The notes under the pieces: generated by a model
Databases searched by the model: none
What the model was told of the DNA's origin: nothing
What the model saw: the letters and a program-made list of their open reading frames with translations, nothing else
Part shown: piece after piece, positions 1 to 9,088 of the stretch
Layout: each line of letters starts with the position of its first letter
Position numbering within the stretch: position 1 is the stretch's first letter
Origin: Streptomyces sp. BV286
GTDB taxonomy: Bacteria > Actinomycetota > Actinomycetes > Streptomycetales > Streptomycetaceae
Direction of reading: 5' to 3'
Length of the DNA stretch: 64,000 nt
NCBI RefSeq assembly: GCF_019090165.1
Contig: NZ_JAHRIB010000141.1
Coordinates: 451,227 to 515,226, forward strand
Made by a program: the position numbers and the translations under genes

Positions 1-173
1 ACTGTGGCCGGGACCGGCACGGCGACCGCATGACGGACGGCGAGCTTGTCCCGAAGCTGGTCGGGGTCGCCGACGACGCCGGCCTGGTACCGGCAGTTGC
101 TCCGTTCCGAGGGGCGCAGCACTCAAGCAGGGGAGGCTCGGTGTCGCAGCCCGGGAACGTGAGCGAGCGGTGA
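1..173 (+). CDS. possible 3' end of a CDS entering from the left edge
   Basis: An open frame runs in from the window edge and ends at TGA 171-173. Its last residues end in QPGNVSER. Third positions are mostly G/C, which fits coding DNA. The visible part has no recognisable domain, and an internal ATG at 30 would give only a 47-residue peptide. It converges on the monooxygenase gene that ends at 186. This could equally be non-coding. Confidence 0.25.
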   Translation, partial: CGRDRHGDRMTDGELVPKLVGVADDAGLVPAVAPFRGAQHSSRGGSVSQPGNVSER

Positions 174-185
174 GGGCCTGCGGGG

Positions 186-515
186 TTACGCGACCGGCGG
201 CGCGGTCTGCTGCACGACTTCGAACGACCACAGGGTGGACCCGCTCGCCGCGGGCTTGGGACGCTCGCCGCCCTTCGCCTCGCCGCCCTGGTGGGCCGCC
301 TTCATGGGGCCTTCCATCCAGGCGGTGAAGGACTCCTCGTCACGCCACCGCGTGTAGACCAGGTAGTCGTCGGTGCCCTCCACGGGGCGGAGGAGCTCGA
401 ACCACTCGAAGCCGTCGGAGTTCTCGACGGCACCGGCGCGGGAGGCGAAGCGCTTCTCGAGGGTTTCCCGCTGCTCGGCCGGGACGGTCAGGACGTTGAT
501 CTTGACGATGCTCAT
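186..515 (-). CDS. antibiotic biosynthesis monooxygenase (ABM) domain protein
   Basis: This 109-residue protein is one ABM fold, the small ferredoxin-like alpha/beta domain shared by cofactor-free monooxygenases and HmoB/IsdG-like haem-degrading enzymes. It shows the family pattern of an N-terminal strand (MSIVKINVLTVP), a helix starting PAEQRETLEKRFASR, the aromatic FEWFELLRP segment, DDYLVYTRWRDEESFTAWM, and a closing beta strand. An actinobacterial haem-degradation or small quinone-type oxygenase role is likely, but the sequence does not fix the substrate. It is a single gene, divergent from the hypothetical gene at 688. The start is ATG 515. Confidence 0.85.
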   Translation of the reverse strand: MSIVKINVLTVPAEQRETLEKRFASRAGAVENSDGFEWFELLRPVEGTDDYLVYTRWRDEESFTAWMEGPMKAAHQGGEAKGGERPKPAASGSTLWSFEVVQQTAPPVA

Positions 516-687
516 GGAGCCATCTTGCCGCGATCCGTTCGGCGTCGGGCGCGCGGGGCTCCGGATGACGCGACGCGGCGGTGATCGGGCCGTCGCGACG
601 CCATCCGTGCAAGGCTGCAGACCTTCGGCGCCCCTGCCTCTGTTTCCCTGCCCCTGCCAGTGCGCAACGGCAGGCAGAATCGCTTGG

Positions 688-1023
688 GTGAACGCGCACG
701 ACGCACCGCAGAAGACTCCCGACGGACATCACATCATCGTGGGCGGGCGGAAGTGGCGGGCCACCGATCCCTCCCTCCCGGAGGACATCGCTGCCCGGCT
801 GCGACGCCACCTCATGTCGGCTCGCCGCGCGGTGCGCACAGCGACCACCGCCGGGGACGAGCAGGCCGAGCGGGCGGCACGCGCACGCGTGCACCAGGCG
901 AAGACCGCGCTGGGGGAACGCGGCACGCCGTGGTGGGAACAGTCCACGGACCAGCGCCGTCAACGATGGGAGGACCACCTTGCGGAACTCGACGCGGACA
1001 CACCGGATGGCACGGACGGCTGA
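688..1023 (+). CDS. conserved-looking hypothetical protein, charged and helical
   Basis: This gene encodes 111 residues, soluble and without a signal peptide. The frame is open far upstream, but the sensible start is GTG 688, giving a protein that begins VNAHDAPQKTPDGHHIIVGGRKWRATDPSLP. Residues about 20-95 are long charged helices rich in Ala, Arg and Glu, including AARLRRHLMSARRAVR and RRQRWEDHLAELDAD. The pattern GRKWRATDPSLPE resembles small actinobacterial proteins of unknown function. The function is unknown. It lies between the divergent ABM gene and the co-directional WGR-domain gene. Confidence 0.65.
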   Translation: MNAHDAPQKTPDGHHIIVGGRKWRATDPSLPEDIAARLRRHLMSARRAVRTATTAGDEQAERAARARVHQAKTALGERGTPWWEQSTDQRRQRWEDHLAELDADTPDGTDG

Positions 1024-1155
1024 CCCGCGCCGCCCGTGGCTGCTGTTGCCCGCGGAACCGGCCTGATCAGTGCGATGTCAGTGCCCGCCTCTACGGTGTG
1101 AGCAGTGGGACCCGCCGAAGAGAGAGCGGGCTCGCACCTTGGGGAGGGGTCTGCC

Positions 1156-2604
1156 ATGACCAGTGGGTCCGCGTCGACGACGTATCTGGAGCTGTCGCAG
1201 GAGGACGGCGCAGCACACAAGTTCTACGAAGTGGCCGTCGACGGCCCGGTGGTGACAGTGCGGTACGGACGCATCGGTGCCGCCGGTCAGACCCAGATGA
1301 CGACGTTCCCCACCGAGGACAAGGCCCGGTCCGCGGCGGCGAAGAAGGTGGGGGAGAAGGTCCGCAAGGGCTACGCCCCGGCCGTCGCGGGGCAGCGCGC
1401 GCCGCGCGCCGTGACCCGGCGTCAGGTGGCTTCGGCCCCTTCCACCGCGCGCGCCGCGGCCCCCGTGCTGTGGCGTTTCCGCACCGGATCGTCGGCGTTC
1501 GGTATTCACGTCGACGACGACCGTTGCTGGGTCGGCAATCAGGCGGGCGACGTCTTCAACCTGGACCACGACGGCGGCGTCCTGGCTCGCTTCAGTCTTC
1601 CGGACGGTGTGAAGTGCCTGGTCGCAGACGACTTCTGGATCTACGCGGGGTGTGACGACGGCCGGGTCTACGACCTGTCCTCGAAGCTGCCGTTCGCGGC
1701 GTACGACGTCGCGGCGGACGTCGACATCTTCTGGCTGGACATCCACGAGGGCGTCCTGAACGTCTCGGACCGCGAGGGCCGGCTGACGGTCATCGACCAT
1801 GAGGACGAGCACCAGTGGGCCCGCCGCAGCCAGGGCGAGCACGCCTGGATGGTCCGTGCCGACGACCGTGCGGTCTACCACGGCCACCAGCGCGGGGTGA
1901 GCGCCTACGCACCCGACGGAAGCGGCGAGCTGTGGCACACGCCGACCCGCGGCGGCGTCCTGTTCGGCTGGCAGGAACAGGACGCCGTGTACGCGGGGAC
2001 CGCGCACCGCGTGGTTCAGCGACTGTCCAAGGCGACCGGCACGGTCGAGGCCACCTACGCCTGCGACAGCGCGGTCTATTCGTGCGCGACCTCGCCCGGT
2101 GGCCGGTTCGTCTTCGCCGGGGACGCGTCCTCCTCCGTCTACTGCTTCGACCGGGACGGCACCCGCCTGTGGAAGCTCGGCACGGGCGGCGGTTCGGCGC
2201 TGTCGATGCAGTACCACGACGAGCGGCTCTATCTCGTGACCACGGACGGCTCACTGGTGTGTGTGGACGCGGGCGAGACAGCCATCTCGGCCGCGCAGCA
2301 GGGCACGATCCCGGTGGCGCGGGACGTCAAGCTCGCCGAGGCCCTGCCCACCTACGAACCGGCGACGGCCGCGGCCGCGCTGGCGAGCGTGTCCCGCGCT
2401 CCCGCCGGAGCCATCGTCGTCGAGTGCGTCTCCACGGCTGGCCGACTGCGTGTCCACGTGGTGTCCGAGGGATACGAACCTTCCTGGAACGTCCAGTTCC
2501 CGCGCACGATACGAGAGCCCGGAGCCCGCTACGTCGTCGACGCCCTGCACGCGGCGGCCGGTGGCTTCTACCGGGTCCGCGGCGACATCCGCCGCCTGCT
2601 GTGA
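1156..2604 (+). CDS. WGR domain plus PQQ/WD-type beta-propeller protein
   Basis: The protein has 482 residues. Residues about 8-75 are a WGR domain (YLELSQEDGAAHKFYEV, then VVTVRYGRIGAAGQ), named for its Trp-Gly-Arg-like core and found in bacterial MolR-type and PARP-like proteins, where it binds nucleic acid or protein. After a basic Ala/Arg linker, residues about 100-400 hold repeated strands such as FGIHVDDDRCWVGNQAGDVF and VLFGWQEQDAVYAGTA, read as a PQQ-like or WD-like beta-propeller. There is no signal peptide, so it should be cytoplasmic. ATG 1156 follows a GGGGAGGGG ribosome-binding site, so I prefer it over GTG/ATG codons further upstream. The biochemical role is unknown. Confidence 0.85.
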   Translation: MTSGSASTTYLELSQEDGAAHKFYEVAVDGPVVTVRYGRIGAAGQTQMTTFPTEDKARSAAAKKVGEKVRKGYAPAVAGQRAPRAVTRRQVASAPSTARAAAPVLWRFRTGSSAFGIHVDDDRCWVGNQAGDVFNLDHDGGVLARFSLPDGVKCLVADDFWIYAGCDDGRVYDLSSKLPFAAYDVAADVDIFWLDIHEGVLNVSDREGRLTVIDHEDEHQWARRSQGEHAWMVRADDRAVYHGHQRGVSAYAPDGSGELWHTPTRGGVLFGWQEQDAVYAGTAHRVVQRLSKATGTVEATYACDSAVYSCATSPGGRFVFAGDASSSVYCFDRDGTRLWKLGTGGGSALSMQYHDERLYLVTTDGSLVCVDAGETAISAAQQGTIPVARDVKLAEALPTYEPATAAAALASVSRAPAGAIVVECVSTAGRLRVHVVSEGYEPSWNVQFPRTIREPGARYVVDALHAAAGGFYRVRGDIRRLL

Positions 2605-2637
2605 CGGCAACCGCCGCACCGCAGACCACGTGCGTGC

Positions 2638-3117
2638 TCAGGCACTGCGGCCGATCGTCATCGACCAGCGCACCGATGACGGCCCGTGGACGGAGACGGT
2701 CCCCTTCTTCTCCGCTCCCGCGACGCGTACCTCGTTGTAGGTGGTGCTTGCCTTGCCGTCGGCGCACTTCAGCGCGAAGTCGACCTTCACCGGCCTCACG
2801 GAGAGCTTGATCTCGCCCTTGCCCTGGCATCGGACAGCCACGATCAGGGCGTCGCCCTTCCTGCCCTCGACGAACTCGAACGTGCCGGCACCGCGAGTCT
2901 CGCCCTGACGCCCTGCAAGCGTCTCGGTGTCGTCCAGCTCCGGCGGGGACTTCACCGTGTTCCGTTCAGGGGAGGGGGAAGTCGCAGGCGCTGTCGGCCT
3001 GGTTGCAGCGGGCTCGGGAGGGCTCGTGGGGTCCGACTGGCCGGACGTGCAGGCAACCCCGAGCGGCAGCAGGGCCGCCGACAGCAGGCTCAGCCCCACG
3101 GAAGTCCGCCGGGGCAC
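2638..3117 (-). CDS. secreted lipoprotein of unknown function
   Basis: This 159-residue protein has a classic lipoprotein signal: basic n-region (PRRTS), hydrophobic core (VGLSLLSAALLPL) and lipobox LGVAC, so Cys at about position 22 should be lipidated. A Pro/Thr/Ser-rich linker follows, then a compact beta-rich domain with VRCQGKGEIKLSVRPVKV and FALKCADGK, whose two cysteines probably form a disulfide. The start is GTG 3117, which overlaps by one base the stop of a 19-codon ORF just upstream, suggesting translational coupling. It converges on the WGR/propeller gene. No named family was recognised. Confidence 0.75.
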   Translation of the reverse strand: MPRRTSVGLSLLSAALLPLGVACTSGQSDPTSPPEPAATRPTAPATSPSPERNTVKSPPELDDTETLAGRQGETRGAGTFEFVEGRKGDALIVAVRCQGKGEIKLSVRPVKVDFALKCADGKASTTYNEVRVAGAEKKGTVSVHGPSSVRWSMTIGRSA

Positions 3118-3176
3118 TACTCGGCTTCCCGGACGTCGCAACCGACATGGACAGGCGCGAGGAGTATCGCGTTCAT
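3117..3176 (-). CDS. candidate 19-codon leader ORF coupled to the lipoprotein gene
   Basis: ATG 3176 is preceded by an AAGGGA ribosome-binding site and opens a 19-codon ORF (MNAILLAPVHVGCDVREAE). Its TAG shares its last base with the GTG start of the lipoprotein gene (TAGTG). About 14 of 19 codons end in G or C. The peptide resembles no known Streptomyces leader that I recognise. The tight overlap and good ribosome-binding site suggest a regulatory or coupling leader, but chance is possible at this length. Confidence 0.4.
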   Translation of the reverse strand: MNAILLAPVHVGCDVREAE

Positions 3177-3306
3177 CTTGATTTCCCTTTGGTGCAGTTC
3201 GACTCACGGCGAAAGTGTCGCCGTTTCCCTGGGCCGCGACCAGAGTTGAGGTCGCGAGGAACAGCGGCGCCGGACGGCGGCGCGGGTGGAACGGAGGAGG
3301 TTCGCG

Positions 3307-3879
3307 ATGAGCAGAGTAGTGCTGGACGTGTCGATGTCCCTGGACGGGTTCACGGCAGGACCGAACGTCGGTGAGAAGGAGCCCATGGGCGCCGGCGGCG
3401 AAGGACTGCACGAATGGATGTCCGGGGAGGGGCCGGACGGCGCGGTCGACGTCGCCGTCCGCGAGGCGGTGGACGCGAGGGTCGGGGCCGTCGTCATCGG
3501 GCGGCGCACTTTCGACCTCGGCCTGGGTCTGTGGGGCGGCACGCCGTGGCCCGGCGTCCCGAGCTTCGTGGTCACGCACCGGACCAGGGAGGACCTGGCC
3601 GGCGACAACGGCGGGACGTTCGCCTTCGACGGACTGGAGGCCGCGGCCCGGCGTGCCAAGGAGGCCGCGGGGGACAAGGACGTCCTGGTGCTGGGCGCGG
3701 ACGTCGCCCGACAGCTGCTCGGAGCGGGCCTGATCGACGAGGTCAGCGTGCACCTCGTGCCCCTGCTGCTGGGGCAGGGCACACCGCTGTTCGCCGGGGA
3801 GCGGGCCGAGCTGATCCCGCAGGGAAAGCCTGTCACGGGGTCCGTGACACACCTGCGCTACCGAGTCGCGAATCCCTGA
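3307..3879 (+). CDS. dihydrofolate reductase/RibD-C family protein
   Basis: The protein has 190 residues, the usual size for stand-alone RibD C-terminal/DHFR-like proteins of actinobacteria. The N-terminal strand and motif VVLDVSMSLDGFTAGPN are diagnostic. The middle has AVVIGRRTFDLGLGLWGG, and the C-terminal half has LVLGADVARQLLGAGLIDEVSVHLVPLLLGQGTPLF, the conserved strand-helix-strand of this fold. It is probably an NADPH-dependent reductase, substrate unknown. The start is ATG 3307 behind GGAGGAG; an in-frame ATG 21 bases upstream lacks such a site. A second intact member lies at 60620 and a broken one at 20879. Confidence 0.9.
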   Translation: MSRVVLDVSMSLDGFTAGPNVGEKEPMGAGGEGLHEWMSGEGPDGAVDVAVREAVDARVGAVVIGRRTFDLGLGLWGGTPWPGVPSFVVTHRTREDLAGDNGGTFAFDGLEAAARRAKEAAGDKDVLVLGADVARQLLGAGLIDEVSVHLVPLLLGQGTPLFAGERAELIPQGKPVTGSVTHLRYRVANP

Positions 3880-4011
3880 CGTCCGCACTGCGCGGAAGGT
3901 ACGACGGAGGCCGGACGGGATCAGGCTGCCCGGCCGGCGTCGTGTCGAGAGCGCGCTGGTGCGAGAACGCGGCGCCTCGCAGGACGCCCGCGCGGCATGC
4001 GCCCGGGACGG

Positions 4012-4055
4012 GCGGCGGCCGCCGACGGAGGGGGAGTGCCGTCGGCGGCCGCCGC
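4012..4055. terminator. long GC-rich hairpin, likely bidirectional terminator
   Basis: A perfect 15-bp inverted repeat (4012-4026 and 4041-4055, extended by two more pairs inward) encloses a 10-14-base loop. It sits between the convergent DHFR-family gene and the NPP1-like gene, so it can end transcripts from both sides. Confidence 0.7.
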
Positions 4056-4073
4056 GCGTGTCCGGGCAGTCGG

Positions 4074-4901
4074 TCAGCCGCTGCCCGTGGGGTCGAAGGG
4101 GATGTTCGACGGCTTGGCCCGCTGCAGCTCGGTGGTGAACCTGCCGTCCTTGAGCGGGAAGTTGGCGTCACCCCAGGTGGCGCTGTTCAGCTTCGACTGG
4201 AGGTTGACGCCGTTGTTGCCGCTCGGGAAGCTGTTCCAGCTCACGAGGCCCGGGGTGTCCCATCCGCCGTCCCCCCAGGCTTCCGGCCGCTCCCCGGCCT
4301 TGGCGAAGCGCATCGAGTGGGTGCTGCCGCCTTCCTTGTGGTAGACGGCCTTGGCGCGCTTGCCGTCCCTCTCGACGTCGTAGTACGGCTTGGTCGTGTA
4401 CTGGCCGTGGGCGGACATGGACACGTAGTCGGGGAAGTCCACGCCCTGTTTCACCCAGACCACGACGGACTCCCAGTCGTGACGGTGCGACGTGGGGGTG
4501 CAGCCGGCGCAGCTCATGTCCTTCTCGAAGTACAGGGTGTAGACGATCCCGCACCAGCCGTTGTTGCACTTGACCCGCGAGTACGTGTTGGCCTTGCCGA
4601 GGTGGTTGCTGCGGCACTGGCCCGTGACGGGGCCGCTGTCGTCGAGACCGCCGTTGAGGTTGCCGTCACGGTCGATGGCGGCCGCGGGGAAGCAGCTGTT
4701 GGAGTCGTAGTCGAAGAGCGGCATGAACGTCTGCTGGAACGAAGTGGTGCTCACGGGCAACGGGGTCAGCACCCCGGCGGACGAGCTGCCTGTCAGGGCG
4801 ACGGTCAGCGCGCCAGCGCTGACGGCGACGAGGGCGGCCTTGCCGAGGCGGGACTTCCTTGTGCTTTTCCGTGCCTGAGACGTGGGGAGTTCCTGGGACA
4901 T
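4074..4901 (-). CDS. secreted NPP1 (necrosis-inducing/NLP) family protein
   Basis: This 275-residue protein starts with a basic stretch and a Sec-type signal (GKAALVAVSAGALTVAL, Ala-rich cleavage region near residue 45). The mature domain carries the NPP1/NLP signature: FDYDSNSCFPAAAID, then SHRHDWESVVVWVK, the His-Asp-Trp-Glu heptapeptide core (usual form GHRHDWE, here with Ser in place of Gly), then HSMRFAKAG. Paired cysteines suggest disulfides. In plant pathogens these proteins permeabilise membranes, while the role in soil streptomycetes is unclear. ATG 4901 follows a GGAG at 10 bases. A longer frame upstream lacks a signal-like start. Confidence 0.9.
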   Translation of the reverse strand: MSQELPTSQARKSTRKSRLGKAALVAVSAGALTVALTGSSSAGVLTPLPVSTTSFQQTFMPLFDYDSNSCFPAAAIDRDGNLNGGLDDSGPVTGQCRSNHLGKANTYSRVKCNNGWCGIVYTLYFEKDMSCAGCTPTSHRHDWESVVVWVKQGVDFPDYVSMSAHGQYTTKPYYDVERDGKRAKAVYHKEGGSTHSMRFAKAGERPEAWGDGGWDTPGLVSWNSFPSGNNGVNLQSKLNSATWGDANFPLKDGRFTTELQRAKPSNIPFDPTGSG

Positions 4902-5197
4902 GGGGGGTGCTCCAGAGTCGCTCGGTGTGACGGAGTCCGGTTGGCCCGACCGACGCTGGCAGCTCGGGGGTTGAAAGGCACTTCCTTTGATCGGGGCAAT
5001 CAATTCCGCGGGCCACGGGCGGCTGTTCGGTGTGCTGTTCCGTCGCTGTCATCAACACCACATCTCCCGCGGACAGGGTTTACGCGGATCGGCGCGGAAA
5101 CGTACGTTGACCGCCCTGAACAGCGTTCTCCTCCGCGTGGCGACCACGGACGGGGCACGCAAAAGCGGCAAGGCCGCGCACGGAAGCGGGTGGGACT

Positions 5198-8100
5198 GTG
5201 GGCCGTCCGGAAAGACCTGTCGACCCGGAGGCCGGCCCCGTCCAGCGCCTCGCCCATGACCTGCGGGAGCTGCGCAGGGCCGCCGGCTGCCCGGCGTACC
5301 GGACGATGGCAGAGGTGGCGGGGTTCTCCGCGACGACCCTGTCCGAGGCGGCGCGCGGCGAACGTCTGCCGTCGCTCGCCGTCACCCGGGGCTACGCGAG
5401 CGCGTGCGGTGCGGACCCCGCGGAGTGGGAGCGGCGGTGGACGGAGGCCGAAGCCGAAACCGGCGGCTCGGCGCGGCCCGGGACGGACGACGCGGCACCG
5501 CCGTACCGGGGCCTCGCGCGGTTCGAACAGGGCGACCGCGAGCTGTTCTTCGGCCGGGACCGGCTGGTCGATGAGCTGCGGGAGCTGGTGGGCGAGCACC
5601 GTTTCGCTGTGGTGTTCGGCCCGTCGGGCAGCGGCAAGTCGTCGTTGCTGCGCGCCGGGCTGATACCCCGCTTCCAGGAGGAGGCCGCCCGCCGCGGGTC
5701 GCCGGTGGCGCTGCGCGTGCTCACTCCGGGAACGCGGCCCGCGTCGACGTACGGGCATCTGCTGACCTCTGCCAGGGAGCAGGAGGAGAGCTGGGTGGTG
5801 GTGGACCAGTTCGAGGAGGTCTTCACCCTGTGCAGGGACCGCGGGGAGCGGGACCGCTTCATCGATCTGCTGCTGGCCGCCCGCGCCCCGGACAGCAGGT
5901 TGCGGGTGCTGATCGCGGTACGCGCGGACTTCTACGCCCGGTGCGCCGAACACCGGGCTCTGGCGGACGCCTTGCGCGGTGTCGGACTGCTGGTCGGGCC
6001 GATGAGCGCGGGCGAACTGCGGGAGGCGGTCGTCCGTCCGGCGCAGAAGGCGGGCCTGCTGGTCGAACGGGAACTCGCCGCCCGGCTCGTCGAGGAGGTC
6101 CTCGACGAGCCCGGAGCGCTGCCGATGCTTTCGCACGCCCTGCTGGAGACCTGGCGGCGGCGCCGAGGCAGGCTGCTGACCGTGGCCGCGTACGAGGCGG
6201 CCGGCGGTGTGCGCGGTGCGATCGCGGCGAGCGCCGAGGAGGTGTACGGACAGCTGTCCGCGGCCCAGGCGCGCACCGCACGGCAGGTGCTGCTGCGGCT
6301 CGTCGAGCCGGGGCAGGGCACGGCCGACACCCGACGCCCGCTCAGCCGGGCGGAACTGGACCAGTGGGCGTACACAGAGGCGTCGGCGGTGGTGGAACGA
6401 CTGGCTGCCGCCCGGCTGCTGACGGTCGACGAAGGCACCGTCCAGCTCGCCCACGAGGCTCTGATCACCTGCTGGCCCAGGCTGCACGGCTGGATCGAGG
6501 CCGACCGCGAGCGACTGAGGGACCACCGGCGCCTGGCCGAGGCCGCCCGCGCCTGGCTGGAGCACGACCGCGACCCGGGCGCGCTCTACCGGGGCACCCG
6601 GCTGGCCCGTGCGGAGGAGATGTTCAAGGGGGACGGCCGCCACGACGACCTGACCACCACGGAACAGGAGTTCCTGCGGGTCGCGCTCGACGCCCGGGAG
6701 ACGGAACGCCGTACCGCGGCCCGTACGGTCCGAAGGTCACGGCTCCTCGCCACCGCGCTCTCCGGGGTCCTCGCGGTCGCTCTGGTCGTCGGCCTGGCCG
6801 CCTGGCGCGAGCACGAGGACAACGAACGTCAGCGCACCGACACCGCGGCCCGCCGGGTCGCCGCGGTCGCCGACGCCCTGCGCACCACGGAACCGCGTAC
6901 CGCCCAACTGCTCGGCGTGGCCGCCTGGCGGGTCTCCCCGCTGCCCGAGGCCCGCCGGGCGCTGCTCGGCTCCCTCGCCCAGCCCGAACTGGACATCTTC
7001 ACCGATCCCGTGCCCGGCGAGAGGCCCGCACGCTTCCTCGTCGACTCGGGCCGCACGCTGCTCAGCGCCGACGACGGCAGGTGGCGGACGTGGGACGTGA
7101 CCGAGCACCGTCGCACCGCCTCCGGGAGGCTGCCGGAGGGTGACGTGGTCGCGGCCGGGCCGGACGGGCGGGTACTCGCCATCGAGGTGAAGGGCGGTAT
7201 CCGGCTGTGGGACAGGTCCAACGGACAGTGGACCGGCGCACAGCGTCCTCTCCCCGCAGGCTCCGACATCGGGTTCGGTCCGGGCGGCCGCAGCTACCTG
7301 GCGCGCGGCAACGACGACGACCAGGTGCGGCTGCGCTCCGTCCCGGACGGCAGAGTGCTCTTCGAGACCGGGGCACCGGGCCGGACGCAGGTGGCCCAGA
7401 GCGCCGACGGCCGGCTGGTTGCTGTCTGCTCCTCCGGGCAACCGCCCCGGGTCTGGCACACAGGACACGGAAACGCGGTGCGCGGTGCGTGGGCGCGGAC
7501 GCGCGGCGGCTGTCACGACGACCGGTCCGGCCCCGTGTTCGGCGGCACGAGGCTCGCCGCCGTCTCGGAGAGCGGAGTCCGCGTCTGGGACACGGTCACG
7601 GGCGACGAGGTCGCCGTACTGGAGGACCCGGACGCGCGGCACGTCGCCTTCAGTGAGGACACGGACTTCCTCGCGACCGCCGACCGTCACGAGATAAGGG
7701 TCTGGCGGCTGTCGTCCCCCGCCGCCCCGGTGTTCCGGCACCCCCTGAACAACCAGCACCTGTACGGCAGCCTCGCCTGGGACCCCGGCCGCCCGATCCT
7801 GCGCTACCTCGAAGGCGGTACGGTCCACTCCCTGGACCTCGCCGGTGCCGTCACCCCGGCATGGCGCGACCGGCCCGCGGACGGCGTGCTGCTCAGCCCC
7901 GACGGCCGCACCCTCGCCGTCGCCCAGCGTTTCGGCACCACCTACCGCTTCCAGTTGCGCGACACCTACTACGAACTCCCGAGGCTCCCCCTGCCGGTCC
8001 CGCCCCTGCCCGTCTCCCGCGACCGGGCGCGGCCGGTCGCCGCGGGGGACACCCTCCCGGTGATGGCCTTCAGTCCCGACGGCGACTCGTTCGCCTACGG

Positions 8101-9088
8101 TGTCTCGGCGCGCGACGGACAGGCGGGTCCCCAGCAGGTCACCGTCTGGGACGTGGCGCGCAACCGGGCGAGGACCACGCTGGACCTGGCCGACGTGCCG
8201 TCCGCGTCCCCCGTCGCGGCCCTCGCCCTGGGACCGTCCGGCCGCACCTTGTACGCCACCCGCACACCGGAGCCCGGCGACCTGAGCAACGAGGTGTGGG
8301 ACACGGCGAGTCGGCGCCGGACGGAGGCGCTCACCGGCCTGGCCGGCGGCCACCTGGCCGTCCGTCCCGACGGCCGCCTCCTCGTCGGCGACAACCGCAC
8401 CGCCCGCCTGTCCGCCGGGCGATCCACCGGCACCCCGGTCGGACGTGACCTCGTCCAGGGCGACCAGGTCGGCGCCCTGGCCTTCAGCCCCGACGGCTCA
8501 CACCTGGCGGTCGGCGACCGGACCGGACGCGTGGCCCTGTGGGACGGAGCACTGCGTCATCGGGCCGGTGTGCTGCGCAATGTCTTCCCGGCCCCCATCG
8601 GCGACACCCCGGAGACCGTCAGCGCCCTCGCTCTCAGCCCCGACGGCCGTACCCTCGCCGTCGGCGGCGACGCGGGCACGCTGCAGCTCTGGGACACCGC
8701 CACCCAGCAGCCACTCGGCGGCCCCCTGACATCGCCCGGCGAAACGATCAAGACCCTCGCCTTCAGTCCCGACAGCGGCACCCTCTACGCGGGCAGCGCC
8801 CATGTCCCGCTCCAGCGGTACGTCATCGACCCCGCCCGGCTTGTCACCCAGGTCTGCGCCCGCTCCGGCGCGGACCTCACCCGCACCCAGTGGCACACGT
8901 ACATCACCGAGGTGCCGTACCGCCGACTCTGCGACCCGCGGGAGAGCCGCCGGTCTGCCGCATCCTTGGTGCTTGAGAAGATCGCCGTCTTCGCCGTGAG
9001 CGGTCTCGGCGGTTCCTGCCCCGGTGTTCCCGCAACGGGTCGCACGGGAGGCGGGTGCCCGGCTGGAGGTACAGGTGCAGAGTTCTGA
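5198..9088 (+). CDS. nSTAND NTPase: HTH + P-loop NTPase + transmembrane helix + WD40 repeats
   Basis: A 1296-residue signalling NTPase. Residues about 15-75 form an XRE-like helix-turn-helix (LAHDLRELRRAAG, MAEVAGFSATTLSEAARG). A Novel-STAND P-loop domain follows: Walker A GPSGSGKSS at 141-149, Walker B WVVVDQFEEVF near 199-209, sensor segment VRADFYARC, then winged-helix-like LAHEALITCWPRLHGW. One membrane segment (LLATALSGVLAVALVVGLAAW) lies near 515-535, and WD40-type repeats fill the rest (AFSPDGSHLAVGDRTGRVALWD and similar). STAND proteins oligomerise on sensing a signal and are used in defence and development. The C-terminal tail after about residue 1250 is unlike the usual end of such proteins and overlaps the next gene by 14 bases. 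The start is GTG 5198. Confidence 0.9.
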   Translation: MGRPERPVDPEAGPVQRLAHDLRELRRAAGCPAYRTMAEVAGFSATTLSEAARGERLPSLAVTRGYASACGADPAEWERRWTEAEAETGGSARPGTDDAAPPYRGLARFEQGDRELFFGRDRLVDELRELVGEHRFAVVFGPSGSGKSSLLRAGLIPRFQEEAARRGSPVALRVLTPGTRPASTYGHLLTSAREQEESWVVVDQFEEVFTLCRDRGERDRFIDLLLAARAPDSRLRVLIAVRADFYARCAEHRALADALRGVGLLVGPMSAGELREAVVRPAQKAGLLVERELAARLVEEVLDEPGALPMLSHALLETWRRRRGRLLTVAAYEAAGGVRGAIAASAEEVYGQLSAAQARTARQVLLRLVEPGQGTADTRRPLSRAELDQWAYTEASAVVERLAAARLLTVDEGTVQLAHEALITCWPRLHGWIEADRERLRDHRRLAEAARAWLEHDRDPGALYRGTRLARAEEMFKGDGRHDDLTTTEQEFLRVALDARETERRTAARTVRRSRLLATALSGVLAVALVVGLAAWREHEDNERQRTDTAARRVAAVADALRTTEPRTAQLLGVAAWRVSPLPEARRALLGSLAQPELDIFTDPVPGERPARFLVDSGRTLLSADDGRWRTWDVTEHRRTASGRLPEGDVVAAGPDGRVLAIEVKGGIRLWDRSNGQWTGAQRPLPAGSDIGFGPGGRSYLARGNDDDQVRLRSVPDGRVLFETGAPGRTQVAQSADGRLVAVCSSGQPPRVWHTGHGNAVRGAWARTRGGCHDDRSGPVFGGTRLAAVSESGVRVWDTVTGDEVAVLEDPDARHVAFSEDTDFLATADRHEIRVWRLSSPAAPVFRHPLNNQHLYGSLAWDPGRPILRYLEGGTVHSLDLAGAVTPAWRDRPADGVLLSPDGRTLAVAQRFGTTYRFQLRDTYYELPRLPLPVPPLPVSRDRARPVAAGDTLPVMAFSPDGDSFAYGVSARDGQAGPQQVTVWDVARNRARTTLDLADVPSASPVAALALGPSGRTLYATRTPEPGDLSNEVWDTASRRRTEALTGLAGGHLAVRPDGRLLVGDNRTARLSAGRSTGTPVGRDLVQGDQVGALAFSPDGSHLAVGDRTGRVALWDGALRHRAGVLRNVFPAPIGDTPETVSALALSPDGRTLAVGGDAGTLQLWDTATQQPLGGPLTSPGETIKTLAFSPDSGTLYAGSAHVPLQRYVIDPARLVTQVCARSGADLTRTQWHTYITEVPYRRLCDPRESRRSAASLVLEKIAVFAVSGLGGSCPGVPATGRTGGGCPAGGTGAEF

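Noticed and set aside
3414..5663. 749-codon open frame on the plus strand
   Set aside because: It overlaps the NPP1-like and nSTAND genes in another frame, has Arg/Gly/Pro-rich composition and no domain; it is a GC-rich shadow frame.
5000..6643. 547-codon minus-strand frame antisense to the nSTAND gene
   Set aside because: Complementary shadow of a strong P-loop coding frame, no recognisable family.
6737..8353. 538-codon minus-strand frame inside the nSTAND gene
   Set aside because: Antisense shadow of WD40 coding DNA.
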